Shown: positions 63,470 through 64,000 of the stretch, in pieces | Layout of the letters: every line of letters starts with the position of its first letter | Position numbering within the stretch: position 1 is the stretch's first letter | Origin: Nocardioides carbamazepini | Lineage (GTDB): Bacteria; Actinomycetota; Actinomycetes; Propionibacteriales; Nocardioidaceae | Reading direction: 5' to 3' | Assembly (NCBI RefSeq): GCF_024614185.1 | Contig: NZ_JAHTLF010000016.1 | Coordinates: 124,001 to 188,000 of the forward strand | Length of the DNA stretch: 64,000 bases | Made by a program: the position numbers and the translations under genes | The notes under the pieces: model-generated | Database searches by the model: none | What the model saw: only the letters and a program-made list of their open reading frames with translations | What the model was told of the DNA's origin: nothing

Positions 63470-64000
<531 letters not shown>

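Overview
The window is about 72% G+C, with tightly packed genes joined by ATGA, GTGA and TGATG overlaps. GTG starts are common, and many genes have a TANNNT -10 hexamer 6-7 nt before the start codon, which suggests leaderless mRNAs. Gene content and order match the actinobacterial chromosome. Together with teichoic-acid type genes and a KstR-like operator, this points to a high-GC actinomycete of the Nocardioidaceae type (Nocardioides-like). That placement is inferred from gene content, not from a marker gene. I saw no rRNA, tRNA, CRISPR array, transposase or prophage.

Layout. 1-6143: the 5' part of an ArsA-like ATPase, an MacB/FtsX-type ABC exporter and a NarL-type two-component system, all on the minus strand. 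6342-12870: the conserved actinobacterial block RidA, Nudix, MBL hydrolase, Crp, Nth, TlpA-like lipoprotein, CoA-type Nudix and MarP protease, with the same order as the M. tuberculosis Rv3671c-Rv3678c region. 12933-20363: acyl-CoA/steroid-like catabolism genes (acyl-CoA dehydrogenase, enoyl-CoA hydratase, MpaB-like DUF2236, Old Yellow Enzyme, DapB-like dehydrogenase, SDR, MBL), with two KstR-type TNNAACNNGTTNNA boxes. 20348-21001: a lone Abi_2/HEPN gene. 21155-24987: a TPP riboswitch and thiBPQ. 24998-30585: a PAP2 membrane enzyme, a tandem repeat block, a RipA-like NlpC/P60 endopeptidase, an acyl-CoA oxidase-like enzyme and a methyltransferase. 30732-38462: ppa, dacB, a DUF2342 metalloprotease, tilS, hpt, ftsH, folE.

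The last part is the most interesting. In mycobacteria ftsH-folE-folP-folB-folK-DUF3180-membrane protein-DUF2520-panC-panD-coaX form one run. Here that run is present but is split twice by cell-surface polymer genes. Between folE and folP lie an rmlC-rmlD fusion, rmlB, rmlA, a TarS-like glycosyltransferase and a GNAT/RHH toxin-antitoxin pair (38487-44350). Between the coiled-coil membrane protein and DUF2520 lies a cluster of seven genes (47677-58325). It contains a 1200-aa fusion of a degenerate GT2 domain with a TagF/TarL-like polyol-phosphate polymerase, four P-loop sulfotransferase-fold proteins, one protein that resembles only their C-terminal part, and a CDP-ribitol-type cytidylyltransferase-reductase fusion. 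Read together this suggests a poly(ribitol/polyol phosphate) wall polymer that is glycosylated, perhaps with rhamnose, and possibly sulfated. It is the best candidate in the window for an undescribed system.

The intergenic spaces hold several dispersed or tandem repeat families: a GTTGAGTCGTCACATCTGAC palindromic family (6157, 30595), a CGTCGTACCGGACA hairpin family (15026, 46807), a 193-bp tandem repeat (26081, with a weak remnant at 41848) and a 78-bp tandem repeat in front of ftsH (35488). There is also a structured leader in front of the DUF2520-panCD-nadBC-coaX operon.
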